From Paralichthys olivaceus (lineage: Eukaryota; Chordata; Actinopteri; Pleuronectiformes; Paralichthyidae), in the NCBI RefSeq assembly GCF_024713975.1, contig NC_091108.1, forward strand, positions 8,787,001 through 8,851,000: DNA of 64,000 bases, in the 5' to 3' direction. Positions 38,698 through 57,059 of this stretch are shown here, piece after piece. Position 1 is the stretch's first letter. The number at the start of each line of letters is the position of its first letter. The position numbers and the translations under genes were made by a program. The notes under the pieces were generated by a model, which searched no databases, was not told the DNA's origin, and saw nothing but the letters and a program-made list of their open reading frames with translations.

Positions 38698-38739
38698 AAA
38701 AGCCTGAGACCACTTTCCCATAAGTGGTCTCAGGCTTTT
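38698..38739. repeat. Perfect 18-bp hairpin
   Basis: AAAAGCCTGAGACCACTT (38698-38715), a six-base loop TCCCAT, and the exact reverse complement at 38722-38739. The stem has no mismatch, unusual for old unconstrained DNA. It is shorter than a typical pre-miRNA stem. Confidence 0.9.
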
Positions 38740-39997
38740 GGACTCCTCTGTGCATTACATCAGTTTTCTCTCCTTTTATAAATCAGCGACACCACAATAC
38801 ATCATGTTCAGCAGTCAACAGCTTTATGCAGGCACTGCCACACCCACCATGCATGCCCTAAGTCCAACAGTTGTGCTCTTCAGGCCTCAGTAATCTTAAA
38901 AATGATACCAAAAATGTTCCATCATAATTTGGTTGGTTTGAATCTCAGCGTGAGGATGACAATTTAGGGATCCAGTGACAACCAGGAGCTGGATAACTGC
39001 AAATATCACACAGCTCACTCACTATAAATTCAGTTGATGTGCTGCGGAGGAAAGCACTTCAGCCCCAACCACTGGAGTGGAGTTGGTCGGTAGCCAACAG
39101 AGGAAATCTGTGGTTCTAGCTCCTGTGTGAATGTGTAGCAGGGTGTGTCTGAAATACAGCCGCTCCATGCAATATTTCAATCGCCTCGACAAATAAAGAT
39201 TTAAAATTGCGTTAAAGTTACAGCATGTTTTACGCTAACCAGCTAGATTCTCGGCTACAACTACAAAATGTTCCCAATTATCGTTGCTGCGATTAAATCA
39301 AGTTGGATGCGTCAGGTTTAAATGATGCAGCGCAGTCCATGGTTACAGCTCCAAACAGGCAAGATCAGAAAACAGGAAAGATATGGCTTTTCATTCATTC
39401 ATTTAAGGACATCAATCATTCCCTTTGAAGAACAGCCCAGTGTGTTTGCAAGGAGCATAAGAAAGCCAATATGGAGAGCAGCTGGTCAGTCGGGATGAAC
39501 ACGACATGCTGTTTGCTGGGAAGAACACAGAAAGAAACGAGGAGATAAAAGAGTGAAAACAGATGAGTGTCCCATTCAATAACAGAAATACCTCCTCACA
39601 GGCTTGCATATATTCTTTTATGAAAAACAAAAGGAGGCACTATACTTTATTGGCTGAGGGAAAACCTCTTGGATGACTAGGGTTACATAAAACTCTCAGA
39701 TTTTTTTTTTTTTGCATGAACATACCACAGCTCTAACAAGACAATGGGGCATCATGTGTTTGCCCCAAAAAGTGCATTTTAATCACAAGAGAAACCCAGT
39801 TGACAACCCGCACGCCTGCATCAGCCAAATACCAAAATATCCTAATGAGGACATCTGAACAGAGAATTCATAACTGAAAAACAATTGATTTCGCTTATGA
39901 AATTACATCCAGTCACTGTGACTGTGTCCAAGGCTCAAACATCACCATCCACAGAACTGGCACACGTTCTCTCCACGGATTATGTAACAGAGATCTG

Positions 39998-40011
39998 CTG
40001 CCCTCTTGTGT
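39998..40011 (-). promoter_or_regulatory. CTCF-like motif
   Basis: The reverse complement of CTGCCCTCTTGTGT matches CCASYAGRKGGCRS at 12 of 14 positions. It lies about 190 bases from an opposite-strand motif at 40201. Confidence 0.25.
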
Positions 40012-40200
40012 ACTTCAGTATAATAACACCTGAAGAGAGCACATCCACATCCATCGATAACAATACAACAGTTTTCATCACGCTGTGACAAGAAAAGCAG
40101 GACGGGAGAGTTGTTACTGAAATAATTGTTGATGTAAATGGGTGAATAACACACCATACAGTTCAAGTGTAGTCTAAAGATGTTGTTCACAGCATAAATG

Positions 40201-40214
40201 CCAGCAGGTGGTAG
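40201..40214 (+). promoter_or_regulatory. CTCF-like motif
   Basis: CCAGCAGGTGGTAG matches CCASYAGRKGGCRS at 13 of 14 positions. About 5.3 kb upstream of the prkacb start codon, a plausible place for a boundary or architectural site. Confidence 0.3.
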
Positions 40215-40796
40215 CACGGGGTTGGGAGTACAAACCAGTATTTTGTGTATTTAGAGAATAGTCATTTTGTTTGTTTGTCTTTAATATTTATATTGCTATT
40301 GTACCTTATCCAATTTTGGGAAATTTGGCTGCATATGTGTATTTATGTGTTTATGGGTTAGTTTATATGTTTGAGATTATTATGCACCATTAATGTGTTA
40401 TTCTTTTTTTCATTTTGTGTTTATAAAGCAGTTTGTAATCTCTGAAGTGCTACATTTTCAAGATTGCACACATAAACCTGTCTGAACAACAGTGTACCAA
40501 GCAAGAAAAGGTCACACAGGCGATCGGGCTCTGCAGTGTGTCTGTAATCAAACACCAATCTTCAGACACCTTATCAAAATATGACAGCTGGCTCTGAGTG
40601 TGTCAGTGATGGAGGAACCTCCCTTCCCACATGGTAATAATAATTAGACCCACAGTATCTGCATGAGGCTGTGCAGTGACCTTAGCCATCACATCCGCCT
40701 CATAGTTAGCTATACATTACTCTGACAGTCACTTACACATTATCAGCAAGCAGTGGTAGAAATAAATAATCTTAACTTTTAATATTCTTTACAGTT

Positions 40797-40955
40797 GTCA
40801 ATCAGTCAAATCAAATTTTATTTGTATAGCCCATATTCACAAATCACAATTTGTCTCATAGGGCTTTAACAAGGTGGGACATCCTCGGCCCTTAACCCTC
40901 AACGAGAGTAAGGAAGACCTACCAAAAAAAAACTTTTAACAGGGGAAAAAGAACA
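40797..40955 (+). repeat. Dispersed teleost repeat fragment
   Basis: Begins with AATCAAATTTTATTTGTATA and continues with CACAATTTGTCTCATAGGGC and CCTTAACCCTCAACGAGAGT, text I recall from a very common teleost interspersed repeat. It stops abruptly in AACAGGGGAAAAA, and an inverted-repeat element starts 40 bases later. Confidence 0.7.
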
Positions 40956-40992
40956 CTTACACTTATGAATGATGGGTAAAATAAGTCAAATG

Positions 40993-41311
40993 TTAAAGGT
41001 TCAGTGTGTAGAATTTCTAGTGGTGAAGTTGCATGTTGCAGCTGAATACCCCTCACCTCATCTTCCCCTTCCAAAGATGAAGGAGAACCTGTGGTAGATG
41101 GGCTACTGTAAAAAAACACGGTGGTAGAGAGGACTCGCTCACAATGTAAATATAAAGTACTTCAATATAAAGGGTCCATTTGAAAAACAACAATTTTTAC
41201 AATTTAGATGAAACACTGGTGAAAACATCACTAGGATTATTTTATATTGTATTTATCTTGTATTCTGCCAATCGATCCCTTTCACCCAAATCTTACACAC
41301 TGGACCTTTAA
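40993..41311. mobile_element. Inverted-repeat non-autonomous element, copy 3
   Basis: Best-preserved ends of the three copies: left TTAAAGGTTCAGTGTGTAG, right TTACACACTGGACCTTTAA. The interior matches copies 1 and 2 (TAGTGGTGAAGTTGCATG, CAGCTGAATACCCCTCACC) but about 50 bp is missing, giving 319 bp. There is no coding capacity. Confidence 0.85.
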
Positions 41312-44300
41312 AGCATTCATTTTCAGTTCAAATCACTTTAGATTATTTTACTGGATATTTAACTTTAGTGATAACGACAACAATAATAATGTCTGATACA
41401 TACAAACTTACTGTTAACATCCTACTTACTTCAAGCAATATTACACAAATTAAATAAGGTTGTAAAAAAGTCATATTATTAAAATACAGTTTCAGAAAGA
41501 ATTCAAGTGAGAATCTTTATCCTATTATAACTGTTCTGTCGGCTGTGGGGTGAAATAATCTTTTTTCAATTATGAATCTTTGTCTGACTGATATTGAAGA
41601 GGAAAAAGATGGTAAAATAAATAAAAGCTCTTACATAAATGTAGAGAATAAGTATATTTCCATCGCTGGTGTAACAGAGTAGAATAATAAAAGTGGTATT
41701 TCATCAGCAGCAGTTGGTCTCAGTTGAACATTCTGTTGCTATAGCAACCACGACGAGGTAGACTTCCACGTCAGTAACATTTCAACTGACATTCTTACAT
41801 CCACCATTATGTCAGATTTGTCCATCAGTGCAAATATTGACAGACATCTGCTGGTATCTGCCTGCAACATTGTTGGAGCATAGTCTGTGGGAACAACTTT
41901 TTATTCTAACTGTTAAATAAATGTTGAAATGTTTTCCCATGATTGCTAATGTGCTGTTAATTCAACATGGGTGGAGCTATGGTGTTGTTATCTGATTGTT
42001 TTTATTTTAACTCTTTTGACATTACATTTTATATTCATTACTTTTTATGGGGACTTGTTTATACTGTGTTTAAGTATCAGTGTAATTTCACTTTTAGATA
42101 TTTTTGTCTTGCCCTGTGTAAACATTACATCTTATCTAAGTACCTTTTATATCTTACATAAAGCTCTTTTTGTATTAGGTGCTATTTAAATAAATGTTAG
42201 TAAAGTTTGATTTGCCCTTTGTGAATCAAGTTTTTTGTTTTTGGTTCATATTTACAATTAATTGTGCCCCATATTTTTCATATTTGGTATAACTACTCTA
42301 AAATGTTTTGTGTTAGTTTCATAACTGCTTTCAGGGAATAATCCAAACCACGCTGCCTTTAACACTTACATGAGAGTGTATAATTATGATCCTACTCAAA
42401 TATTGAAGTAAATTACAAACAACTCAAAATGTAGACTCCACCACCTCTATCAAGCAAGCTTAAACACAACTGTATTAAATTAGCTGTATAGCTGTACCTG
42501 GTGGCTCATAGTGGTTGCTACGGTGATTTAATGCTAATGCTTCATATAATTTCGACTGCATGCAGTTAAATGAGGCTACATTTTGAGGAAGTGAATATCA
42601 TCTAGAAAAATTCACTTTACATGGATTCATGTGATTCTTGCCGTTAACCTTGAAAATGAAAACTTACTATTCTGTCATTTGAACCATTTCTTTATTATAT
42701 TTTAGATATGATAAAGGCATGTAACAACTCTGAGTGATTCATTCAATCAAAGAAGTGAAGATTTATCTTAAATGGGTTATTTCAATGACCTGTAGTCTAT
42801 TGGGAACTTAAACATGAATTCACCAACCCTCAGTTGATAAAACTTAGCACTAACAGAGGCCATTCAGCCTCAAGTACTTTAATTTGGATACTTTAAGGCC
42901 AACATCTGTCTGCACTTCATTGAAGTATTGATGCAGGACTTCTATACAACTGCATTTTGAGCTACAGTTTAACAGTCCAGTAATATTTACTTTTGACTCC
43001 CGATTATTTTAAATGTATTTTTATGAAATCCTTCATGTTTGACAAATGTAAAAACATACTTATATGCTTAAATGCTTTTATGCACTGCATGTGATAACAT
43101 ACAGTATGTGAAGCTATTAGAAAGTGTAAATGTAATCTCCTAATAGAGGAGTGCCATCTTTGCGCCATAAAACACCCTAGATTACCAGTGATCGAAATTA
43201 ACTACTTTTACAAGCACTGCGCAAACGTTTTGAGGGAACTTTACTAACTTTACTTTGAGTATTTTACTTTAAGCATTTTTCTTTAAACCTCTACTTCTGA
43301 AAGGCATACACCATTAAATTTAATTACAAGATATACTTAAATAGAAATTAATTGATTCCAAATTCTTTTGCAAGCATTGCTTTACTTAGGAAGATCTGAG
43401 TTCTTCTTTCTTGTCCTTTAGGGTGAATTTTATTTTCAGATTGTTTTATGATGAATTATATCTAAACAGTTCAAGATGCATAAATAAGCAAATGAGATGC
43501 ACAAGACATGAAAGTTTCAAGGAGTGGTTAAAAATTTAATAACGTCTAAATATTAAAATGCTAAATCATACTGGCAATAGTAAACACTTTTAAAAATAGA
43601 TATTAACGGTTAGATTAGCAGTGTTAGAATTTAATTTAATTTACTCAACTGCTTTATATCAGAGGTATTTCTCAGGTGCTTTATTTGAGTACTTTATATG
43701 TTTACTTCACTACACTGAAAAGATTCATTAGAGAGTCTAGATTTGATGTGAGAGTGAATGGTTGTTTGTCTCTGAATGTTGGCCATACGATACACCGGCA
43801 GCCTGTTCAGGGTTTACCCCACCTCTCGACCCCAAGACTCTCAAAGGATTAGCAGTTGTAGCTAATGATACTTTGAAAAAAACAAAGAAGTTTAACCAAC
43901 TTAAAGAGGCAGACGGCCGCCAACCTTCCGCTATTATATATTATATATTCCTGTGAGGTTTGTCATGGGAACTGTTGGATTCTTTAAAAATTGCTTTAAC
44001 TGGTTACACATAAATAATTTAAGTTTGTTCAAAGTTAACAAGTAACATTAACACAATTGATAACTATAATTTGAATATTAAAATCCTAATTTGTTTGTGT
44101 GTCACAGTATATTTAATCATTGTTTCATAATCACTTCTACTTCAGCAAAGAACCTGAGCAGCCTACTTGTGATGTGATTTCAGGCAACTTGAATACAATT
44201 ATTTTTGTTAATTTATTAATTTTATCAATTCAATTTTTGCTTTCCCAATATAAATACATAAACTTGCAAGTGTATCATGCATAGAATGAAAGTATTCTGT

Positions 44301-45004
44301 CTACGCAGCTAATAAACAGTGTAATTATCATGGGATAAAAGTTAATAGGAGCAATTTAAAACTATACATCCTGTTAATAACTAATATATTGGGTCATAAT
44401 GGAAAGTCTGTTGCTGTCTGGGCCAAGTAAAAAAACTGGGGTGCAAATTAAGGGCTAATTTCTTTAATTAGAGTTAAAAAACTGACCAAAACAAAGTAAT
44501 CAATATATAATCAAGACTACCAAATGGTCATGTGCACAAAAGTGCAACTTAGCGACTGAGTTCATAACAATACAACGCAAATAAATAAACTTGTAGACAA
44601 ATATATAAGAAAACTAAAATAATAATCAGATGTCTAATGAGTGAGTAACATACTATTTTGGATAAATAACACTTGTTTTGTGTTCATGTATTTTATGATT
44701 TTGAATTCATATTTAAATATTGAGAAGTGTTTATTGGCCAATCTTCATTTGTTGGTTACATTTCCAGCCAAAATGATGGTGTGATGTCAAACATTTCCTT
44801 TTTTTTTTTTTATTCCAAATTTCACAACATTGTCATTATCAATTGTTGACTGAGAATCTTTATTCTCCAGGTTTCAGGTTGGACAAAACGATTCAGTGCA
44901 AAAAAACACTTGTTTCAGCCAATGTTGAACATTTGTCTTGAAAAATGTTGCTTCGATTATTGTCAACAAACGATCTGAAGTGAGTTTCTTTGGGGCTTCT
45001 TTCA
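41312..45004. other. AT-rich upstream region of prkacb, no gene recognised
   Basis: Strongly AT-rich. It includes an RFX-type palindrome at 41735. The stretch about 42000-42200 ends in TGCTATTTAAATAAATGTTA, reminiscent of a LINE 3' end, but too little is left to assign it. Upstream alternative first exons of PRKACB are known in mammals; none could be recognised here. Confidence 0.45.
41735..41748. promoter_or_regulatory. RFX X-box-like palindrome
   Basis: GTTGCTATAGCAAC is a perfect 14-bp palindrome fitting the RFX X-box (RYYNYY, short spacer, RRNRAC) on both strands. It is about 3.75 kb upstream of the prkacb start codon. Confidence 0.4.
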
Positions 45005-45496
45005 GCCTCTGATAATAAAGTCCCGCTGACGACTCCCTGCAAAATGTCAAACCCGCATCGCGACGCTGGAAAACAACGCGGAAGCAGCGTCGGAGAGGAG
45101 CCGGGACCGCGGAGACGTCTCCAGACCTGAACCGTAACCTGGGGAGGGCCGGGGATGAGGACGTGCTGCGGAGGGGGGCAGAGCGGCAGCGGCTCAGTGA
45201 GGAACAAGTGACCGCTTTAGCTTCATGTCACACGGAGGGAGACACGGACGCTACCCTGCCGCTGTTAGCAAGAGGAGGAGCGGAAAAGAGGGAGAGTGAG
45301 GGGGGGCTGCCGGCCGGAAGGGACATCACTCGCTCGCGTCAGATCTCCCGTTTATCTGTTATCGATTTGTGTTTACCAATAATCTCCAAAAAGTAGAAGA
45401 AGAAGAAGAAGGGGGCTCGGGGGATACCATCCGCTAGCTTGTAGCCTACCGCCATCTCTCCTCCTCCGCCGGAGCGACCGCCGTGTCTTCCACACC
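45005..45496 (+). promoter_or_regulatory. GC-rich promoter and 5' leader of prkacb
   Basis: The base composition changes sharply from AT-rich to CpG-rich at about 45005, and the GC-rich tract runs into coding exon 1. There is no obvious TATA box. The transcription start is not fixed by sequence; if upstream of 45155, the leader would contain two short upstream reading frames (ATG at 45155 and 45225) before the real start. A GAAGAAGAAGAAG tract lies near 45396-45410. This is a typical housekeeping-style CpG-island promoter. Confidence 0.65.
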
Positions 45497-52772
<7,276 letters not shown>

Positions 52773-54051
52773 GATGCGGGAACATGGATATATCAGGGAA
52801 AAATAAGGGGATCTTTGCACTCTTCTAAAGACTTGAGAAGGAGCAGAGACCATCATTTTTTCAGATCTACTACATAGTCCCTTCATTCCACAGGGCTGAA
52901 TGAGGTCGCCATGATCCTTGGGTGCCGATAACCTCTCACTGTCACGTACCCCTGCGTATTAAAGCAGACACACCACTTGTTTCTTTTACTTTTCTTTTTT
53001 TTGTACCTACCAACTGTTTTGTTTTTTACTTTGAAGCAGTTAGTCTTGGATGTTGTTATCCCCTTTTGAAATATGAATTTATGAGGAAAAACTGAGATAA
53101 TGGCCAATAATAGTCCACACATTGTAGCTGACTTTGTCTGTGGCAGTTTGGCACACAGATGTGTGGGTTGAAGGGATCCCCTCTCGTCGTCAGCGGTGTA
53201 TATTTAATGGTCTGTTACAAGTCCACATTACATTGGCTCTTGTAAAGTACTGGCCAGCTTTCAGACGTAGTGTTCGTCCTTATGTGCATATCTGTCAGTT
53301 TTGTAAGACATTTGAACACATCGGGTGTTTAAAGCATGACCAAATAGAAAATACTGGGTGACACAAGAAGAGAGGTCCTTTCCTTTCTTTGCTTTTTGCC
53401 TTAGAGAGCCAAATCCTCAGATCACCCCCCCCCCCCCTCCACACTAAAGCATCCGCTCACTGTCTTCTCTGTATTCTGACCCAGGCACAGCAAGCCATTG
53501 CAGAAAATGACAAAGGTTGTTACATTAGTGAAATGCTTATCCTGTTGTTTGTTTTTGATCCTTTTGGATCTGTGAGTTACATGTAAAATTTGTCATCTGG
53601 TATCTTTTTTTTTTCGTCGCTGTGTCGAACATTATAGTCATATTGTCCCTAGATTTCAGGTCTGCTTATAAAGACCCATCGTTACGAGTCTGTGGAACAA
53701 TGTGACTTCAGTAAATTGAACAGAGTGAAGTGAAATCCTTTTTAGGGTTTTTATTGAGTGTATTGTTACGTTAAGGAGATCATTGTGAATAGTGTTGTGG
53801 CTTTGTGCCTCAACATTGTTAGTGGTACCTTACAAAAGGGACAGAATTTAATAATGTATTAAATTAAAGATCTTTTAAAATCTTAAGAAACAGGAATGCA
53901 AAACTGTAATTTGCCATATTTTCCCTTTTGCCACCCCCCCAAACAGATTGTTGTTTCATTCTTGTCAAAGAATGTAGACTTGCAACTTATAAGTTTGCAT
54001 ATTTGAAGGCTTGATTTCAAGGTACAGTTTTCCTCACAATACACTGTCTAA

Positions 54052-54057
54052 AATAAA
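54052..54057 (+). terminator. Candidate polyadenylation signal of prkacb
   Basis: AATAAA about 1.28 kb after the stop. The 3' UTR before it has a C-run near 53425-53437 and long T-rich parts. A second signal follows at 54164. Confidence 0.5.
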
Positions 54058-54163
54058 GACTGCTCCTTTATATCACATGTAACCCTGTTATTGTTAAGCT
54101 CATTACATTATACGTATATGCATTGTTTCATATATGTTTTTATTTATACACATTAGAGATGCT

Positions 54164-54169
54164 AATAAA
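54164..54169 (+). terminator. Alternative polyadenylation signal of prkacb
   Basis: AATAAA followed by TTTTATTTTTAAAAGTGTTG, a T/GT-rich stretch suited to cleavage. Which of the two sites is used cannot be told. Confidence 0.5.
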
Positions 54170-54295
54170 TTTTATTTTTAAAAGTGTTGAAGGTATGCAG
54201 CTCTCCTTGCTTTGTGACATTTAGCACTGCACCACTGGAGATTAAATCAAAGGACTATAGTTCATGAATGTGATAGGACTTGTTTCTGTTGTTTG

Positions 54296-54372
54296 TCAGC
54301 AGGACTATGCAAAAACTACTGAACAGATTTCCATGAAACTTGGTGGAAGGATGTGACTTTGGCCAAAAAGGA
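54296..54372 (-). repeat. Dispersed teleost repeat, copy C (reverse orientation)
   Basis: TCAGCAGGACTATGCAAAAA and CAGATTTCCATGAAACTTGG are the reverse complement of the 3' part of the repeat at 17064-17330 and 49262-49556. It lies just after the prkacb 3' end. Confidence 0.6.
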
Positions 54373-54419
54373 AGCAAACACATTTCTGGGTGGTTCTGGT
54401 CAAAGGGGCATTGTATTTT

Positions 54420-54765
54420 TTAATTATATAACATTTTACATTCTATTTACAGTATTATATATATTCATTACACTTTTATTTACATTATATTATATTTTAC
54501 AGTATTTTATGTTAAATTTACTTGTATTTACATTATATTTACACTATTTTATATATTCATTATACTTTAATTCACATTATATTTACTGTATATTTTTATT
54601 GTACTTTTGATAACGTTTTATTACATTTAACAATATATTTACAGTATTTTGTGTTAATTGTATTTACACTATATTTACATAGTATATTTTACATATATTT
54701 ATATTTACATTGTATATATTCATTATACCTTGATTTACAATATTTTATATACTCATATATACCCT
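54420..54765. repeat. Degenerate A/T-rich minisatellite
   Basis: Many imperfect copies of TATATTTACA(T/G)T-like units over about 340 bases, almost without G on the + strand. It fills most of the gap between prkacb and exosc4. Its hydrophobic F/Y/I/L open frames are artefacts. Confidence 0.85.
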
Positions 54766-54779
54766 CACAAGAGGAGAGT

Positions 54780-54897
54780 AAAGTTTCCATATTTTAGACC
54801 GAACTTTGCCTTTTGAACCTTCGCTCTTGCCGTAGTTCCTCCAGCTCCTGGCGGCAGACACGTGGGTCGCTGCTGCTGCTGCTGCTGCAGAGGAAAC
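54780..54897 (+). promoter_or_regulatory. exosc4 promoter region and short leader
   Basis: The AT-rich repeat ends and composition turns GC-rich here. It contains an E-box CACGTG at 54859-54864 and six TGC units at about 54870-54889 just before the start codon. No TATA box is apparent. The transcription start is probably within this short interval. Confidence 0.5.
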
Positions 54898-56495
54898 ATG
54901 GCGGGCATGGAGCTGCTGTCTGACCAGGGTTACCGTCTGGACGGACGGAAAGCCACCGAGCTGCGGAAGGTCCAGGCCCGCATGGGAGTGTTCGCTCAGG
55001 CGGACGGTTCAGCGTATCTGGAGCAGGGGAACACGAAGGCTCTGGCTGTGGTGTACGGTCCTCATGAAGTGAGTGTCATGGATGAAGGGCTCGGTGCGCC
55101 TGTTCCAATGAACAATATAAATATTGACCTACTTTAACACGATGCAGGGAGACGACTCTGTGTGTTTAGATGATCAGCTGGTTTATCCAGTCAATGTTTG
55201 ACCCTCTGTTTTTAAAACCGACTCAGAAAACAACCGAGGATTAAAATGCAAATCTGGATTTTTAGCGTTTTATGATCAGAAGTAATGAGTACATTTACTA
55301 GAGCCAAAATAAACGTCCCGTTAACTTACTGCTCTGATCAAAAGTATGTGGACACTTGTGTGGCTTTCTTATCTTCCTTATATTAAGTTACAACACTGAC
55401 ATGTCCCTCCATCTCTGTGGGGAAGTTAAAGAAGAGGCACAGCCCTGACCTTTGACCTTTTCTCCATCCAACACCTCCGCACTAATGTTGTTATGGTAGA
55501 ATGTTTGCACATCTCTGTGTCTGGGCTCCTAAACCTTGTAAAAGTTCTTTCCAGGAGAGTGGAGGCTGAACATGCATGACACATGGGTATAATGTTGGAG
55601 TGTCCACATACTTTTGACCAGAGCCCGACCGATGTGTTTCCTGTTTTATAATATTTCTTTTCTTCTCATGTACGTTTTTCATTGCATTTCTTGGACTTTG
55701 GTCGCCAACAACTCCTGCATATTTTAGCCATTTTCAACCATTTAACCATCAAAGCACTCATGGCATTATATATAAGCATAGTACATGAATATAAATATAT
55801 ACGTTATTAGATTGTGTTTGTTTGTCGCCCCTAGATGCGTGGTTCCCGGAGTCGGGCTCTTCACGACCGGGCCGTTATCAACTGCCAGTACAGCATGGCC
55901 ACATTCAGCACGGCAGAGAGGAAGAGGAGACCTCATGGAGACCGCAAGTCAACTGAGATGAGCCTCCACCTCAAACAGACGTTCGAGGCCGCTGTGATGA
56001 CCCAGCTTTACCCGCGGTCTCAGATCGACATCTATGTCAAGGTCAGTGATTAGAGCTCTAGCAGGGGAACGTGGATTTGACTGGGTTACGTTTGCTTCTT
56101 CTTGATTTGAATCAGTAAAACGTTTCTTCAAACAGATTCTTCAGTCAGATGGAGGAAACTACAGCGTGTGTGTGAATGCTGCCACTTTGGCTGTGATCGA
56201 CGCAGGCATCCCCATGCGGGACTACGTGTGCGCCTGCACAGTCGGGTTTGTGGACGAGACGCCCCTTGCAGACCTTTGCCACGCAGAGGAAAGTGGAGGG
56301 ATGAGCTCTTTGGCCTTGGCACTGCTTCCCAGGAGCGGACAGATAGCTCTGCTTCAGATGGACGCCAGACTACATCAGGACCACCTAGAGGCGCTGATGG
56401 AAGCGGCCATGACGGCTTGTAAAGGTGTGAGCAAGGTGCTGGATGAGGTGGTGCGAAATCATCTCCAAGAAGTGTCGATGCTCACTGGAGAGTGA
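54898..56495 (+). CDS. exosc4: Exosome complex component RRP41
   Basis: Subunit of the nine-protein core of the RNA exosome, with an RNase PH fold. It pairs with EXOSC9 (RRP45) in the hexameric ring and helps guide RNA for 3'-to-5' decay in nucleus and cytoplasm; the human subunit is not itself catalytic. Exons 54898-55068, 55835-56041 and 56136-56495 (TGA) are all phase 0 and give 57+69+119 = 245 aa, exactly the human length. Seen: M-A-G-M-E-L-L-S-D-Q-G-Y-R-L-D-G-R at the start, M-G-V-F-A-Q-A-D-G-S-A-Y, G-N-T-K-A-L-A-V-V-Y-G-P-H-E, K-R-R-P-H-G-D-R-K-S, R-S-Q-I-D-I-Y-V, N-A-A-T-L-A-V-I-D-A-G-I-P-M-R-D and S-G-Q-I-A-L-L-Q-M-D-A-R-L-H. The first ATG was chosen because it matches family N-termini. 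gpaa1 follows head-to-tail, as in mammals. Confidence 0.96.
55331..55624. mobile_element. Tc1-like inverted-repeat element in exosc4 intron 1
   Basis: The left end GCTCTGATCAAAAGTATGTG continues GACAC; the right end, reverse-complemented, reads GCTCTGGTCAAAAGTATGTG and GACAC: 24 of 25 positions agree. The 294 bp element has no transposase frame. TCAAAAGTATGTGGACA ends recall teleost Tc1/mariner-derived MITEs. Confidence 0.8.
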
Positions 56496-56581
56496 TGCGA
56501 GACTTTGGATAGAGTGTCTTGTTTTTATTATGCATTCATAGCAGTTACTTTGTACTTTTGTATATAAGTGGGGAAGCCAAC

Positions 56582-56587
56582 AATAAA
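56582..56587 (+). terminator. Polyadenylation signal of exosc4
   Basis: AATAAA 87 bases after the stop codon, followed by GT-rich TGTGAACTCTG and TTGTTGCTTATTTGTG. This implies a very short 3' UTR. The gap to the gpaa1 promoter (about 56620-57085) shows nothing but AT-rich DNA. Confidence 0.75.
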
Positions 56588-57059
56588 TATGTGAACTCTG
56601 TACCCTGTCATTGTTGCTTATTTGTGAGTGGCTGAATTTATATATTGCAGTAGTTGTTGAACCTAATCTGACCAACTGCTAACATGTACAGAAAGCGACA
56701 AATTTGTATGGTTATTTTCAGACACTCGATCCCTTTCCAACCTCAAAGCAAGCGTGCAAAGAAGAAAAACAACAACAATCTTCTCACCACTTGCAAATGA
56801 TTTATCTCTTAAACGCTTTCGATATGTTGTGATGTTGTTTCTTTTCAGTAAAAATGTCAAGAAATGAAGCAGGTCAGAAAAAGACGCATTTTTCATCTAT
56901 AACTCAAACTCGTGAATTTATCAAATTTGTGTTAAACTTGTCAAGTTTTTTTGATACAATCAAATTATTTTGATATTGATATAATTTTGAAATAACACAA
57001 ATGATAAAGTAATTGATTGACAGCAGTAAAGTCAACATCCTGTTTTATGCTTCGTATTT

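Larger units (their letters stand above)
38740..40796. other. Intergenic, no gene recognised
   Basis: Unique-looking sequence with a T-run near 39701-39712 and two CTCF-like motifs near 40.0-40.2 kb. No open frame with protein-family resemblance was found. Confidence 0.45.

Noticed and set aside
38698..38739. microRNA precursor
   Set aside because: The stem is only 18 bp with a six-base loop, shorter than usual pre-miRNA hairpins, and no related miRNA is recognised. Kept only as a structural observation.
44893..45396. Open frames on both strands over the prkacb 5' region
   Set aside because: GC-rich promoter and leader; no family resemblance, and the real start at 45497 has an ideal context and the conserved N-terminus.
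54353..54797. Open frames rich in Tyr, Phe, Ile and Leu
   Set aside because: They follow an A/T minisatellite with almost no G. They look like membrane segments only through base composition.
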